64,000 nucleotides of DNA from positions 25,712,164 to 25,776,163 of the forward strand of contig NC_021671.1 of the NCBI RefSeq assembly GCF_000247815.1, read 5' to 3'. This document shows, one piece after another, positions 63,731 to 64,000 of the stretch. Source of the DNA: Ficedula albicollis. Taxonomy: Eukaryota > Chordata > Aves > Passeriformes > Muscicapidae. Under the pieces are notes generated by a model that saw nothing but the letters and a program-made list of their open reading frames with translations, made no database searches and had not been told where the DNA came from. Position numbers and translations under genes: made by a program. Every line of letters begins with the position of its first letter. The stretch's first letter is position 1.

Positions 63731-64000
63731 GAATCACAGAATGATAGAATCATTTAGGTTGGAAAAGGACTTTAAATCCACCCACTAACCCAGTACTGCC
63801 AAGGCCCAATAAACCCTAAGTACCATATCTACATGACTTTTAAATGACTCCAGGAATGGTGACTCCAGTACTTCTCTGGGCAGCCTGCTCCAGAGGTTTT
63901 GACAAACCTTTCAGCGAAAAAAAAATTCCTAATATCCAATCTAAACCTGCCCCGGTGCAACTTGAGGCCATTTCTTTTTGTCCTCAATTGCTCGTTTCAT
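63731..64000 (-). mobile_element. CR1 LINE 3' end running off the window
   Basis: Starts GAATCACAGAATGATAGAAT, then CATTTAGGTTGGAAAAGGAC, and continues with GGCAGCCTGCTCCAGAGGTT and AACCTGCCCCGGTGCAACTT, AGGCCATTTCTTTTTGTC. This is the reverse complement of an avian CR1 3' region including the end of the reverse-transcriptase frame. It continues past base 64000, so its length and completeness are unknown. Confidence 0.92.

Overview
This is a stretch of eukaryotic chromosomal DNA, almost certainly from a bird. The main evidence is a set of 5'-truncated CR1 retrotransposon ends carrying the typical avian 3' tail (octamers of the ATTCTGTG/ATTCTATG type) on both strands. There are also faint MIR-type SINE relics, no mammalian L1 or Alu, long AT-rich unique stretches, and only short chance open frames. 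There is no bacterial-style gene organisation, no operon, no tRNA or rRNA, no CRISPR array and no readable viral coding region. The DNA reads as intronic or intergenic.

Layout. 1-371 is a pure G tract that runs off the window edge and ends in 21 T. 372-13527 is ordinary AT-rich sequence with several short local tandem duplications and one CR1 tail (about 4.8 kb). 13528-14164 is an uninterrupted run of 637 G, flanked by TA-rich microsatellite. 14.2-24.9 kb is unique sequence with more small tandem duplications and two MIR-like relics. 24901-27499 is a large, nearly identical duplication (unit about 1.24 kb) with an extra 121-bp head copy. 28259-28357 is the best protein-coding candidate, a 99-bp internal exon on the + strand with good splice signals. 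28.4-51.3 kb is mostly unique DNA with an A/T-homopolymer-bearing 92-bp repeat (36.6 kb), an A/G-rich tract (38.1 kb) and two CR1 pieces. 51361-51923 is an apparently perfect 282-bp duplication. 53226-53307 is a weaker exon candidate. 56218-58325 is a second large duplication (unit about 1.03 kb) with its own short extra head copy. 58.3-64 kb is somewhat more GC-rich and holds four CR1 tails, the last running off the window.

No complete gene is visible, so there is no gene network to describe. The 28.26-kb exon, if real, implies a + strand gene whose introns fill at least part of the window, and the 53.2-kb candidate has a compatible splice phase. I could not assign either to a family.

The most notable features are structural: two giant G homopolymers, two kilobase-scale duplications whose internal order matches two alleles laid end to end (possible false duplication by the assembler), and a high density of independent tandem duplications with periods of about 40-130 bp. 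I did not find a convincing new biological system.
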